From: Artocarpus heterophyllus
Taxonomy: Eukaryota; Streptophyta; Magnoliopsida; Rosales; Moraceae
Reading direction: 5' to 3'
DNA: 64,000 bases
Assembly (NCBI GenBank): GCA_025403435.1
Contig: CM046333.1
Location: forward strand, 10,627,770-10,691,769
The number at the start of each line of letters is the position of its first letter. Within the stretch, counting starts at the first letter, position 1. Under the pieces are notes generated by a model, which saw only the letters and a program-made list of their open reading frames with translations, had not been told where the DNA came from and searched no databases. This document shows positions 33,887 to 45,209 of the stretch, piece after piece. The translations under genes and the position numbers were made by a program.

Positions 33887-35852
33887 TGTAACGCCCCTAT
33901 GTGGGGGTTAACAGTTTTTAATGAGATAAAATAAAAATAAATAATAAAAGTAAAATCTTAAAAATAAAATTTGCCCGGGACTTAAATGAAAACTCTCAAC
34001 TCAAAAATAAAAATATAAACGACAAATAAACCACAGTTTTAATGTAGCACCTTAAATTTAATAATATAAACTGTTGTCATCATCATTTTAACCCTCAACA
34101 CATTATAATACAGTCACAGAAAGTAACAATTGATGCTTACATTATCATGAAGAACATTCTCAACGATTGAAACAGTCCCAATGTAATATAGTTACATCAC
34201 TTCCTCAACTATATTTCTCGTAGCCACCTCACATTTAGTGAGTCCTGAAAAGATATAAACATAAGGGTATGAGCAACACTATGCTCAGTAGAGAAAACCA
34301 TTACTCACCTTTATCATTACCACATTAAAATCTGCATGGTTAGTAAGTTACATCATATTCCAGATTATGAGGTTTATTATGATCACATCTTATGGATACC
34401 GTAGTTAATCATTACCAAGTGTCATAATTACACATTTATACAAATATTAACAATCATCATTGTTCCTAGGTATCCATGTTAAATTGAGTATCACTCAACT
34501 CATCGAAACCCAAATGGGCGCACTTGATCACCCTATAAACATTCCAAGGGTGTTCCGGTGAGGGGACATCAAGCCCCGAGTCCTCACCAAATCGATTCCT
34601 GTACAGTGTGTTCTGGGACTTTCAACCCAAGGAAGCGTCATCGCCTTCCCCCTATTTTACCTTTTAGGGTATTCATGCCCAAGGACGTAACCGTCGCCCT
34701 CTTCATGTCTCACAATTTCTCTATATTGAATCATTATCAATAGAGTTAGTTTTCCTAACCATGCTTCTCAATTTATAACATGTGTCAATTCATTATGTTC
34801 CTCGCCGTACAATACAAGACGAGTCCATGTCATAGTTTCATATGTGATACACATATAATATCAGTTCAACATAGATATATATATATTGCAGCAAAACAAT
34901 CAATTTTAATTCTATAAAAACCTCACAAAAGATGAGTAATAGAATCCCTACCTTTTAAGCTTATCAACAGTCTCTTAATCCTGGAATCAATTAACGTTAG
35001 CTCCATACTCCCTTGATCCTAAGGCGTGCATAAGGACAATTAAAACTAAAGCACAACATACAACTACATTCATAAAATTTATTTTAATTTAATCTTAGAA
35101 TTTCAAGAAATAACCACTGCCCATAGAGGTATTACAAAGTTTAACAATATAAATTTTCTGTCTAGGGCATATACACTTAGACTTCATACATATGCTCCAA
35201 AATAGCAACAAACATATACTTAGGTTTAAGAACGCAAATTTGAATAATCCTTTAGTATAAAAGAAAATTTATAAATGAAAGACTAAATTTGTTCATAAGA
35301 TTCTAACCTCGGATTATGGTTAGTTGGAAGCTTGAAATGGCTTCAAAACAGGTTCCTTTAGTTCGGTATGACTGAAATTCTTGCTCAAATGGAGGTGATG
35401 GTGGCTGATTTTTATGGCTGCCTTGAAGAAGTTCTCTAAGTATTTTGCTTCAGCAAAGAAATGAGAAGAAGAGTGTGGGAACCGTGGAAGAGAAAGGAAG
35501 AAAAGATGAAGTCTTTGAAGAGAAGTGATGGAAACAATTATAGAGGAGACATGTTGAAGCATGTCACGGAGGAAATAAAGAAAATGAGGGTCAAGAGTAG
35601 TTGGAAAAGATATCCTTATGTCTCATCTAAAGACTTTAACACACATAATGCCAATATGACATTTTTGAGATTTATTAGAAGTTCTAAGGCTTTTTAGTAA
35701 TCATACTAAATAAATATAGGAGAATTTTAGAAAACTTAAAAATAGATAAAAATAAATATTATAAAATAAATTTAAATGAAGCAATTTTTTTTTATACATT
35801 AAAAATTAATTTAATTACCTCAATACCCGTTAGGAGAATAACGGGTGTCACA
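33887..35852 (-). repeat. Element A 3' LTR (left in window)
   Basis: 1966 bp, TG…CA bounded (plus strand TGTAACGCCC … GTGTCACA). A 7-bp stem hairpin (CCCGTTA/TAACGGG) lies near its right end at 35826-35845. Short ORFs inside it are not credible genes. Confidence 0.93.
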
Positions 35853-36807
35853 GCTCTACCCCCCTTAAAGAAATTTCGTCCTCGAAATTTCAATTCTAGC
35901 AATACTAGTAAAAATTATGATTCCACTATGATTCCAATTCTGAGTCTAAACCGTTAATGTTGTTTGTCCTCCAAATTTAAGTTATCGTATTTCCACTTAT
36001 TTACTTGCATAATAAATCTTACTCCTAAATCCCTCAATAAGAGTATTTCTGACAAGTTTCAACTTATAACACCGTATAATAGTCTAAGAATCTGATCAGG
36101 CATACATATTGACCATATCATGATTCCGGTCCTTCATTGTCCATGGACTGTGATTTACAATCACATTTAAGGAGATTGCCAGAGAAATTTTATATACTTC
36201 ATCTTTAGGTTCCTTTTCCTTTTTGAGTAAGGAAAAGTCAAATATATTTGATTTCATACCTCAACTAATAAACTAAAACATAATCATAAAACATATATCA
36301 CAAACACTTATATTCAAAACCATACATTAAACTTATTCATAGAGATATTAAACAGAATCTCAGAGTTGCAGACAAACCCGACATATTTTTCATTAAACAG
36401 CTATCCTCATGACACAAACATTCAACCCAAATAATATACTCATATTTCATATGGAATATCCCCATAACTGACTCTGGTACTTCCACATAATATTAACAGA
36501 ATATTACACATTACAATTATGATACGGATACGTTTCGAGAGTACAAGGCACTCCGTATACCAGCTATCCATATCATGCATGCTTAGAGGATACAAAAACA
36601 TCGATAAACAAAAGATCGGACCTTTAGAAGGATGCGTTTCGAGAGTATCAAGTACTCCGTATCCAGCCATCCCGGCATTAGGCTCAATGAATCTAAAAGA
36701 TTGAACAACAACGTACCACAAGAAACACAGAATACAAGGCAAACGGTTATTCGTAACACACGAAATACGGACACACATGCCTACATGCCAAAGATAAAAC
36801 AAAAAGA

Positions 36808-37497
36808 TTACAGATGGAGATTCAAATCAATTGGCCGCTCCCGGCTTTCCCTTTCCCATTCAAGCTTGGATGTTGCAGTGTCGGATTCTGGATGTATGAT
36901 TTGCATTTTATCTATCAATTCCTCAGCTGTTGAAGCAGTGACAAAGATTTGTCTCTCCGATTCTGTAGTGATGTTTTCTTCCACAGCGTAATCTAGAAAT
37001 TTCAAAAGACCGTCATAAAAACCCTTTACGTTCAGCAGTCCCAAAGGTTTGGAATAAAAGCCCAACAATTGCCGCCAAGCAACTATAAATATTTCCTCAA
37101 GAGTACCTAGACCACCAGGTAATGCTATAAAAGCATCAGAATTATAGATTATGTCTTTAAAATTTTTAGGGATACTCCTGACTCCTTCTCCCTTACCTAT
37201 GGCTTCCTTACAAAGGTTTCCTTCAACTGGAATATGAGGCCAAATTCTTACATCAGTAGCGTCACTAGACCTAGCTGCTAGTGCCATATTTACCATCATT
37301 TTTATACTACCACCCCCATAGATTATGTTAATCTTCTTGCGTGCTAGGACTTGCCCTAAGTGATTTGCAGCTTCTAAATAAGCTTTATCTTTTCCAAGGC
37401 TGGAACCACAAAAGACACAGACATTCTTTATTTTCTTCGTGGACTGGGAGGTAGACATATTTGGTTTATAGAAGTGGTTGCTTAATGTCTGCTCCAC
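36808..37497 (-). CDS. LOG-like protein carried by element A (229 aa)
   Basis: Belongs to the LOG / lysine-decarboxylase-like family, whose plant members release active cytokinin bases from their riboside monophosphates. Seen: Rossmann start VCVFCGSSLGK (residues 26-36), IIYGGGSIKMM (58-68), SDAFIALPGGLGTLEE (120-135, the family's PGGxGTxxE motif), and PLGLLNVKGFYDGLLKFLD further on. Oddity: the family's MHxRKAxM segment just before SDAF is replaced by IPKNFKDI (109-116), putting Asn112 at the usual catalytic Arg position, so normal LOG activity is doubtful. Residues 1-20 and the Glu/Arg-rich tail look like additions. The ORF has no introns although plant LOG genes are multi-exon, pointing to capture of a processed transcript or a non-plant source (inference). 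It is second in element order, about 600 bases behind the zinc-finger ORF. Confidence 0.85.
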   Translation of the reverse strand: MEQTLSNHFYKPNMSTSQSTKKIKNVCVFCGSSLGKDKAYLEAANHLGQVLARKKINIIYGGGSIKMMVNMALAARSSDATDVRIWPHIPVEGNLCKEAIGKGEGVRSIPKNFKDIIYNSDAFIALPGGLGTLEEIFIVAWRQLLGFYSKPLGLLNVKGFYDGLLKFLDYAVEENITTESERQIFVTASTAEELIDKMQIIHPESDTATSKLEWERESRERPIDLNLHL

Positions 37498-38101
37498 TTA
37501 GACTTCGGGTTCTACATGAGTTTTTAAAGATGAGAAATATACAAAAAGGGCTAAAGAGATAGACGAGTAGGTAATGAAAAGGTAATCCAAAGATTTAAAC
37601 AAAATCTTGTGCGGATAAGAAAGTAAGATAAGGTGATTGATAGTTTACAGAAAATCTGATTCACTTTTTGAAAAAGATTAGACTCTAATTGTATAACTTT
37701 TGACAATTGAGAACAATTTGACAGAAGACCCTCATGACACAACTGTAGACTTTTTGACAAATATACACCAAGTCTAGAAATTTAATATAAACGACAAATA
37801 CTGTAGAACTTTTGAAATTTGAGACACAAATCTTGAAATGTCTGGATAAGCTTTTCAAAATTCAAACATATTACTGTACCGTATGTAACGTGTCTGATAA
37901 GATAATATATTTTATTATATATATATTTAAGAAAATCATAAATTAAATAAGATATTAACACTTACTGTATCAATCTAATAATCACAATTATTTCAAACAC
38001 AAAAGCAAATATTCTGAGTAAAAGAAAAACACAAACTGTTGAACATCAGCTAAAACTGCTTCAAATAAGTAAAGACTAAATAACCTTTATAGAACGATGA
38101 C

Positions 38102-38623
38102 TTATTCCCCATCCAGTTTTCTTATGGCTTGGCAAACAGGATCTAAAAATACCATATTCCTGAGGCGTTGTCTTTCTGTATAAAATTTAGGCCAGAGTTT
38201 AAAAATAGCTCCTTGAACATATCCACTAGGGTGACCGTGAAGAGGAGGATGGATGCTATCCAAGTTCTCCTTTGAAAGTCCATCCCTACAAAACCTTATT
38301 TTATCCTCTCTATTCGTAGACATATAACCAGGTGAAGTACATTTACCGTTACAATTTTGTCTTCCACATTTGTTACAAGTGACCACGATGGCACGAGCTC
38401 TTCTTTTCATTGCACTACGACTGGTACCCGTTCCTGGTAAACCGACATCTTGACTAAAGTCACTCGGACGGATTTTCCCCTCTATCAACATTCTCACATC
38501 ACAAGGGATGCCAAAACGCATAAGAATCCACAACCGAGTAATTCTAGCCTTGTATTTCTTTCTGAGAATCTTTTGGGAGAGTGATGGGAAATACTTTCTC
38601 AGGTGTTGGTACTTTGGGTCCAT
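38102..38623 (-). CDS. Basic four-Cys zinc-finger-like protein carried by element A (173 aa)
   Basis: First ORF in element order. Seen: a basic N-terminal third (KKYKAR, residues 22-27), a hydrophobic segment followed by GIPCDVRML (38-46), a Gly/Ser hinge (64-70), a basic patch KRRAR (73-77), then Cys83, Cys86, Cys91 and Cys95 (CX2CX4CX3C). The tail has no recognised domain. The order of helix with GIPxDV, hinge, basic patch and Cys cluster is that of the small cysteine-rich nucleic-acid-binding proteins of carlavirus-like plant viruses (Pfam Viral_NABP type); those can suppress silencing. This is a by-eye resemblance. It could instead be a retroelement nucleocapsid derivative, though the spacing is not a CCHC knuckle. 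Confidence 0.6.
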   Translation of the reverse strand: MDPKYQHLRKYFPSLSQKILRKKYKARITRLWILMRFGIPCDVRMLIEGKIRPSDFSQDVGLPGTGTSRSAMKRRARAIVVTCNKCGRQNCNGKCTSPGYMSTNREDKIRFCRDGLSKENLDSIHPPLHGHPSGYVQGAIFKLWPKFYTERQRLRNMVFLDPVCQAIRKLDGE

Positions 38624-40221
38624 GATGAGATGAAAGAAGAGTAAATAGAAAGGAAAAATTAAGATAGTAAATTGCAGAATCCTAGAATTCCTTCTTCTTT
38701 TTAGAGTGAAAGAAGAATTTCTAGTGAAAAAGAAGAGGATTTGCGATTTAGAGAGAAAATAACAAATTAAGAGAGAAAAAGTGAACTCAGAGAAATAAGC
38801 TCGTAGGCACAGTAAACGTATATGTAAACAATAATTAAACCACTGTATATGACACGTATAGAGACCACGTGGGAGAGACAGTGTGAATCAAACTGATTTA
38901 GGATTTAAACTAGGCCCAAATGTTCTTAGTTGAAAATGGTCAGGTTGTTTCGGGCCTTAACACATTTAGAACGAGTTAAATAACAAACACAAAATTGAAA
39001 ACCAATTTGTATAAATCTTAAACCCAATTCAAGCCACTATAGATAAGTTAACTATGAACAACAAATCTAATTTAACGACAACAAGGATCTTCCTGAATGA
39101 TATTTAAAATCATTTCATAACAACACAATCTTCCAGCAACTCAAATAATTTTGTTTTAATCAAAACCTTATTGAACAATACATACACCCATATGTTATTG
39201 ATAATACTCAACATCTATCAATGGATTCATCATCATTGCTACCAAGGGTTTAGAATGTGACTAACCTTGAAATCAATACGATTTACGTCTTTCAACGTAG
39301 ACCATATCAACGAACAAAGACACTTGATGTTACTACTTAAGAACATCTACAATCCTCACAATTCTACTTATACAATATATAATTTCCTCATATAACAAAA
39401 CCTTAGGTAACCAAAAGATTCACATCTAAACATCTAAAACTTAAACATTTTATCGTAATTATCCAAAATTATTATAAGTGCCTTAAGTATTATGATTTAC
39501 TTAAGGAAACTCCTATTGATCATTTTTCTATTGCATCTATATATAAAGATTCACTGATACACTTAAATACAATGTACGTAACGAAATATTCTAATTTTGA
39601 GATTCATGCATTCTAGACTTTACACAGTCTCAACAGACCAAAAGTCTAACATTTATCTCTCTCAAGATTCAATACCATGATTCCCAACTTATATCATATT
39701 CCTCAAATATATAGAACTTTTAAGAAAAGACATTAACACTTATGTGCTCCATCGAATCCACACATAATCATTACTTAGGTTTGAATCAATTACGAAAAAT
39801 TTGGCATATCTATGTCAAACTTTAAAATCAATAAATCAAGCCTTATATTTTTTATTGTTTTTCACGAGACAAAAGGCTCTTAAATCCTCGTATCTATACG
39901 AATTTCTCATCGTTTATACGAATTAGATATGCTTATAGATCCTAATATTATACGAATCTCTCATAAGCATTCTACTTATAAACTCATTCCATATAATTAT
40001 CATTCCCTCATAACTATTAATACTTTCCTTCTATATAATTATTGTACTCATATAACCATTAGTATTTTCATTCTATGGCCTTTCCATGTTACATCCTTCT
40101 AGACTGTATAAATCAATGTGAAGGTTCATTTTGATGATGACAATGAAAATTCAGCTTCAAAACCATCTCAAAAATATATTTTTTTAAAGTGGTGCTACAC
40201 TCCCTAGGTTAACCGAACCTA

Positions 40222-40234
40222 GGCTCTGATACCA
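40222..40234 (-). other. Primer-binding site of element A
   Basis: Minus-strand TGGTATCAGAGCC, complementary to initiator Met-tRNA, seven bases inside the 5' LTR. Confidence 0.85.
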
Positions 40235-40241
40235 AAAATTC

Positions 40242-42207
40242 TGTAACGCCCCTATGTGGGGGTTAACAGTTTTTAATGAGATAAAATAAAAATAAATAAT
40301 AAAAGTAAAATCTTAAAAATAAAATTTGCCCGGGACTTAAATGAAAACTCTCAACTCAAAAATAAAAATATAAACGACAAATAAACCACAGTTTTAATGT
40401 AGCACCTTAAATTTAATAATATAAACTGTTGTCATCATCATTTTAACCCTCAACACATTATAATACAGTCACAGAAAGTAACAATTGATGCTTACATTAT
40501 CATGAAGAACATTCTCAACGATTGAAACAGTCCCAATGTAATATAGTTACATCACTTCCTCAACTATATTTCTCGTAGCCACCTCACATTTAGTGAGTCC
40601 TGAAAAGATATAAACATAAGGGTATGAGCAACACTATGCTCAGTAGAGAAAACCATTACTCACCTTTATCATTACCACATTAAAATCTGCATGGTTAGTA
40701 AGTTACATCATATTCCAGATTATGAGGTTTATTATGATCACATCTTATGGATACCGTAGTTAATCATTACCAAGTGTCATAATTACACATTTATACAAAT
40801 ATTAACAATCATCATTGTTCCTAGGTATCCATGTTAAATTGAGTATCACTCAACTCATCGAAACCCAAATGGGCGCACTTGATCACCCTATAAACATTCC
40901 AAGGGTGTTCCGGTGAGGGGACATCAAGCCCCGAGTCCTCACCAAATCGATTCCTGTACAGTGTGTTCTGGGACTTTCAACCCAAGGAAGCGTCATCGCC
41001 TTCCCCCTATTTTACCTTTTAGGGTATTCATGCCCAAGGACGTAACCGTCGCCCTCTTCATGTCTCACAATTTCTCTATATTGAATCATTATCAATAGAG
41101 TTAGTTTTCCTAACCATGCTTCTCAATTTATAACATGTGTCAATTCATTATGTTCCTCGCCGTACAATACAAGACGAGTCCATGTCATAGTTTCATATGT
41201 GATACACATATAATATCAGTTCAACATAGATATATATATATTGCAGCAAAACAATCAATTTTAATTCTATAAAAACCTCACAAAAGATGAGTAATAGAAT
41301 CCCTACCTTTTAAGCTTATCAACAGTCTCTTAATCCTGGAATCAATTAACGTTAGCTCCATACTCCCTTGATCCTAAGGCGTGCATAAGGACAATTAAAA
41401 CTAAAGCACAACATACAACTACATTCATAAAATTTATTTTAATTTAATCTTAGAATTTCAAGAAATAACCACTGCCCATAGAGGTATTACAAAGTTTAAC
41501 AATATAAATTTTCTGTCTAGGGCATATACACTTAGACTTCATACATATGCTCCAAAATAGCAACAAACATATACTTAGGTTTAAGAACGCAAATTTGAAT
41601 AATCCTTTAGTATAAAAGAAAATTTATAAATGAAAGACTAAATTTGTTCATAAGATTCTAACCTCGGATTATGGTTAGTTGGAAGCTTGAAATGGCTTCA
41701 AAACAGGTTCCTTTAGTTCGGTATGACTGAAATTCTTGCTCAAATGGAGGTGATGGTGGCTGATTTTTATGGCTGCCTTGAAGAAGTTCTCTAAGTATTT
41801 TGCTTCAGCAAAGAAATGAGAAGAAGAGTGTGGGAACCGTGGAAGAGAAAGGAAGAAAAGATGAAGTCTTTGAAGAGAAGTGATGGAAACAATTATAGAG
41901 GAGACATGTTGAAGCATGTCACGGAGGAAATAAAGAAAATGAGGGTCAAGAGTAGTTGGAAAAGATATCCTTATGTCTCATCTAAAGACTTTAACACACA
42001 TAATGCCAATATGACATTTTTGAGATTTATTAGAAGTTCTAAGGCTTTTTAGTAATCATACTAAATAAATATAGGAGAATTTTAGAAAACTTAAAAATAG
42101 ATAAAAATAAATATTATAAAATAAATTTAAATGAAGCAATTTTTTTTTATACATTAAAAATTAATTTAATTACCTCAATACCCGTTAGGAGAATAACGGG
42201 TGTCACA
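40242..42207 (-). repeat. Element A 5' LTR (right in window)
   Basis: 1966 bp, same length as its partner and with no difference found on reading. Followed by the AGAAG target copy at 42208-42212. Confidence 0.93.
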
Positions 42208-42674
42208 AGAAGTCATTCAATAAAATTAGAACAAGAATATAATACATTTCCAACAAATAGTCCAACATTTTTTTGAAAAATTTGATTAAATTACATGCAT
42301 TACCTCACACCACCATCCATCTAGATCAAACCCAACTAGAACAAGAATATAATACATTTCCAATAAACAATCACCATGATTTGTAAAATTTAATCGGAGT
42401 TCATCTAGATACATTTCCTTACACTACCATCCATCCCAACCAATCATGAAATATAAAATAAGATCAAACCCAACAAAAAACTAAAAACTCTAAAATCCCA
42501 ACCATAAACTAATAAAAGCACTAATAAATTAGCATAAAATTTACGAGAAGAACAAAGAACAAAACAAGTTAACACAACATAACATAGCTGATAATCCATT
42601 GACGGCGTACCATTTGGGCTATGAACAACAAATTCATGATTAATTCCTCTTCCCCAATGCAAGCATGTGTTTCT

Positions 42675-43118
42675 TTACTCGCTCTGCGTCGTATCCGGCA
42701 TTGTCGCGAAGCAGCTTTTGGAGCGGCCGAGAGGTCGACAATTCGCCGCGAAATCGTTCTTGCTCGGGCAATCCAGCGTCCGGCGGAGAAGGTTCTTCAT
42801 GGCGGAGATCAGGTCCTCGCCAGGATTGCTCGGAGGACTCGACGACCTGAACTGCTCGCAGAACTTCATGTGTCGCTTCACCGCCTCGCCGGTCCCGATA
42901 TCCTCTCTCTGCGATCTTAAAACCTCGTCCTTCACTGCCTCCGCGCACAGCCCGCAAATCCACCTCCCCTGGTACCTCTCCCTCACCCGCACAATGTACG
43001 CCGGCGTGCACTCCTCCGTCAGCCCGCAGCAGTAGCACCTCGCGAACTCCACGTCTCCCGCCGCCGCCGGACCGCTCTGCGATTGAACCTCTGCCTCCTT
43101 CAGAACCTTCGCCGCCAT
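42675..43118 (-). CDS. DUF1677 family protein, intact
   Basis: A single-exon ORF of 147 residues starting MAAKVLKEAE (an upstream in-frame ATG at 43151 would add 11 residues unlike the family). Plant DUF1677 proteins have no firmly assigned function. Visible features: two CX2C pairs, CYCC in ARCYCCGLTEECTP and CGLC in GRWICGLCAEAV, likely to bind zinc together; the conserved RVRERYQGRWICGLC block; and a Ser-rich region near SSSPPSNPGED. The tail SKSCFATMPDTTQSE runs straight to a stop. It is GC-rich and intact. It sits about 460 bases right of element A, which inserted on its 3' side. The right flank (43119 onward) should contain its leader and promoter. Confidence 0.85.
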   Translation of the reverse strand: MAAKVLKEAEVQSQSGPAAAGDVEFARCYCCGLTEECTPAYIVRVRERYQGRWICGLCAEAVKDEVLRSQREDIGTGEAVKRHMKFCEQFRSSSPPSNPGEDLISAMKNLLRRTLDCPSKNDFAANCRPLGRSKSCFATMPDTTQSE

Positions 43119-45209
43119 TTTTGCCCCCCCACCCCAAAAAACCCTAATCAAAATCCCCGAATCAAAAAATTATAATTACCAATAGCGGAACAAAAAATTC
43201 AAAAACAGATTTATACGTAATTGCAAAATACGAATATTCCACGCCCGCGCCAATATGGTAATCAAAATTTAAGGTCTTTCCAAAGAAATCTGGTTCTAGA
43301 TTTTCTTACCGTTTGACTCTGAAATTCGAACTCGAATCAGCTGTAATCCTTGCACCTGCAGTTACAGTTTCTCTGTTTTCTTTTTTGTTTTTCTTTCCTT
43401 TGCAGCTTTGAAACGAAAGAGAAACTGTAACGGCAAATTCAACCTTAATATTTATAATATTAAAAGAAAATAAATTTTTATCGCTCTTTTTCCCACTCGT
43501 TTTCCTCAACTTTCTCGCCGCCAGTGAGAATCAGCCCAAGAATCACATACATATCTCGGAGAGCCTTATTTGGGCCGCTCTGTTCCTCAGAATAATCAGA
43601 TTTCGAACACAATAACGGAAATTCCAGAAAAAGAAAAAGAAAATCCCACGAGAGATTTTCTTTCGAAATTTCTCCTGGTCTCTCAAAGCTTAAAGATTGC
43701 AATAATAATAATAATGGGTATGAATTAGAAGATTGATTGATCTTCGCGAGATTATCTTTCCTTATAAATAGAACCAGAGGAGAAGACTGTTCCCCAATCA
43801 TTGGCGTTTTGGAGGCAACAATTCTAGTGGCCATTCTGTGCAGTTTTCTAGTACTTCGCTTCCCACCGAGTTACTATGGATCCGCGTGAAATCGTACGTT
43901 TTACGGGAGATTTGCGGATATTATTTCGGGACGTGGAGTTTTTTCATTGGCCTATGTTTGGTCAGTTTGACGGAGATCGGAGGGTGTTGTTTTTTTTATT
44001 TATTTATTTTTCCATGTTTGTGTGTGTTTGTGTTGAATTTTTGATTAGTGGACCACCTAGCCCAGCTGTCACGACAATTACTTGATTACGTTCGGCCAAG
44101 CTTAAACGTGCCATTTCGTTTGTCTCTTCATTCTTTGCCCCACCGGCTCTTGTGCCCGTGTCGAAAATTTAATCTTTTACTTAAAGGAAGAAAAAAAAAA
44201 AAAAAGACACTTAGACGCACATACGTGTCTTTTTAAAAAATAAAAATAAAAATAAAAGAAAAAAGCCCACTCCTGTCGCTCGGGCTGAGTGGGAGTACTT
44301 AAAATAAAAATATTGTAATAAACAAGCTTTTTTAAAAAAAAAATTTATATAATCTGCCAATTTTTTAATAAATAAATTAATATATATTTTTGTTATGTAA
44401 ATATCATTTATATGTCTTTTTTTTAATTTATATATTCAGAACCTTAAAATACCCTGTAACTAAATATTATCATGTATTTAAATTTTTATAACAAAATTTT
44501 TTATTTTTTGAATAGTTAAATTAGAGAAAAAAAATATACACGTATTACATTGACATATTATCATTATCACTTGAAGTCTTAAAAAAATGAAATAAATGTC
44601 ATTGAATATCATTACCATTACATATCATTAACTTAATGATAATAAGATACACCAAAAACTTAATAAATACTATATCATTAATTTAATTATATATCACAAA
44701 AAAAGAAAATATCAATCACTTAAAGTCTTAAGAAATAAATGTCATTACGTATTATTAACTTAATGATATATTAATTATATAACCAGTAAAACACATAAAA
44801 AGACTTAATAATACTGTGTCATTAATTTAATTACAACATCTTAATTTTAATTTATCTATAAAACTCTATTATTAATTTAATTACAACACCCTAATTCTAA
44901 TTTGTCCGTAAATCTAACTTGTCGATAAAAAATCTCATCTTTTTAGGGAGTTTTAAAATCATTATTTTAGATACCAATTTAAATTTAAGCAACAAATACC
45001 CTAATTTTAAGGATTTTTTTTAAATATAATAATATCATAATCCGTTTAAAATCTTAAATACGCATATTATAGTTATTTTAAAAAAATAAATTAAAACTAA
45101 CAATATCATTATTATAGTCATTAATGTCTTTATACATATGCATTGGGACATATAAAGAATATTTATGAACTGCAGACATATTTTAATTCTACAAATAAAA
45201 AAAGGGTTA
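43119..45209. other. Intergenic, very AT-rich
   Basis: DUF1677 5' flank, then low-complexity AT-rich DNA with A-runs (44190-44260). Reading frames at 43478-43834 (-) and 43838-44236 (+) have no family features and I do not call them genes. Confidence 0.5.

Larger units (their letters stand above)
33887..42207 (-). mobile_element. Element A: non-autonomous gypsy-type LTR retrotransposon carrying two cargo ORFs
   Basis: 8321 bp with 1966-bp LTRs at each end, bordered by a perfect 5-bp target duplication AGAAG (33882-33886 and 42208-42212). Orientation is minus: the primer site (GGCTCTGATACCA on plus, 40222-40234) lies inside the right LTR, and the polypurine tract (ACCCCCCTTAAAG on plus, 35858-35870) inside the left one. 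A GAAATTTCG…CGAAATTTC palindrome beside the polypurine tract recalls Ty3/gypsy chromoviruses. The internal 4389 bases show no gag, protease, RT, RNase H or integrase. They carry, in element order, about 1.6 kb of leader, a zinc-finger-like ORF (38102-38623), then a LOG-like ORF (36808-37497). I saw no mismatch between its two LTRs, so it is very young. Confidence 0.9.

Noticed and set aside
35320..35697. Repeated short ORFs within the LTRs of elements A and B
   Set aside because: They recur only because the LTR occurs four times; overlapping on opposite strands with no domain features.
36440..36991. Plus and minus ORFs overlapping the 3' part of the LOG-like cargo
   Set aside because: Shadow frames; similar frames reappear in element B only because the DNA is homologous.
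43478..43834. 118-residue minus-strand ORF right of the DUF1677 gene
   Set aside because: Composition resembles untranslated, CT-rich plant leader; nothing recognised and no splice or domain evidence.
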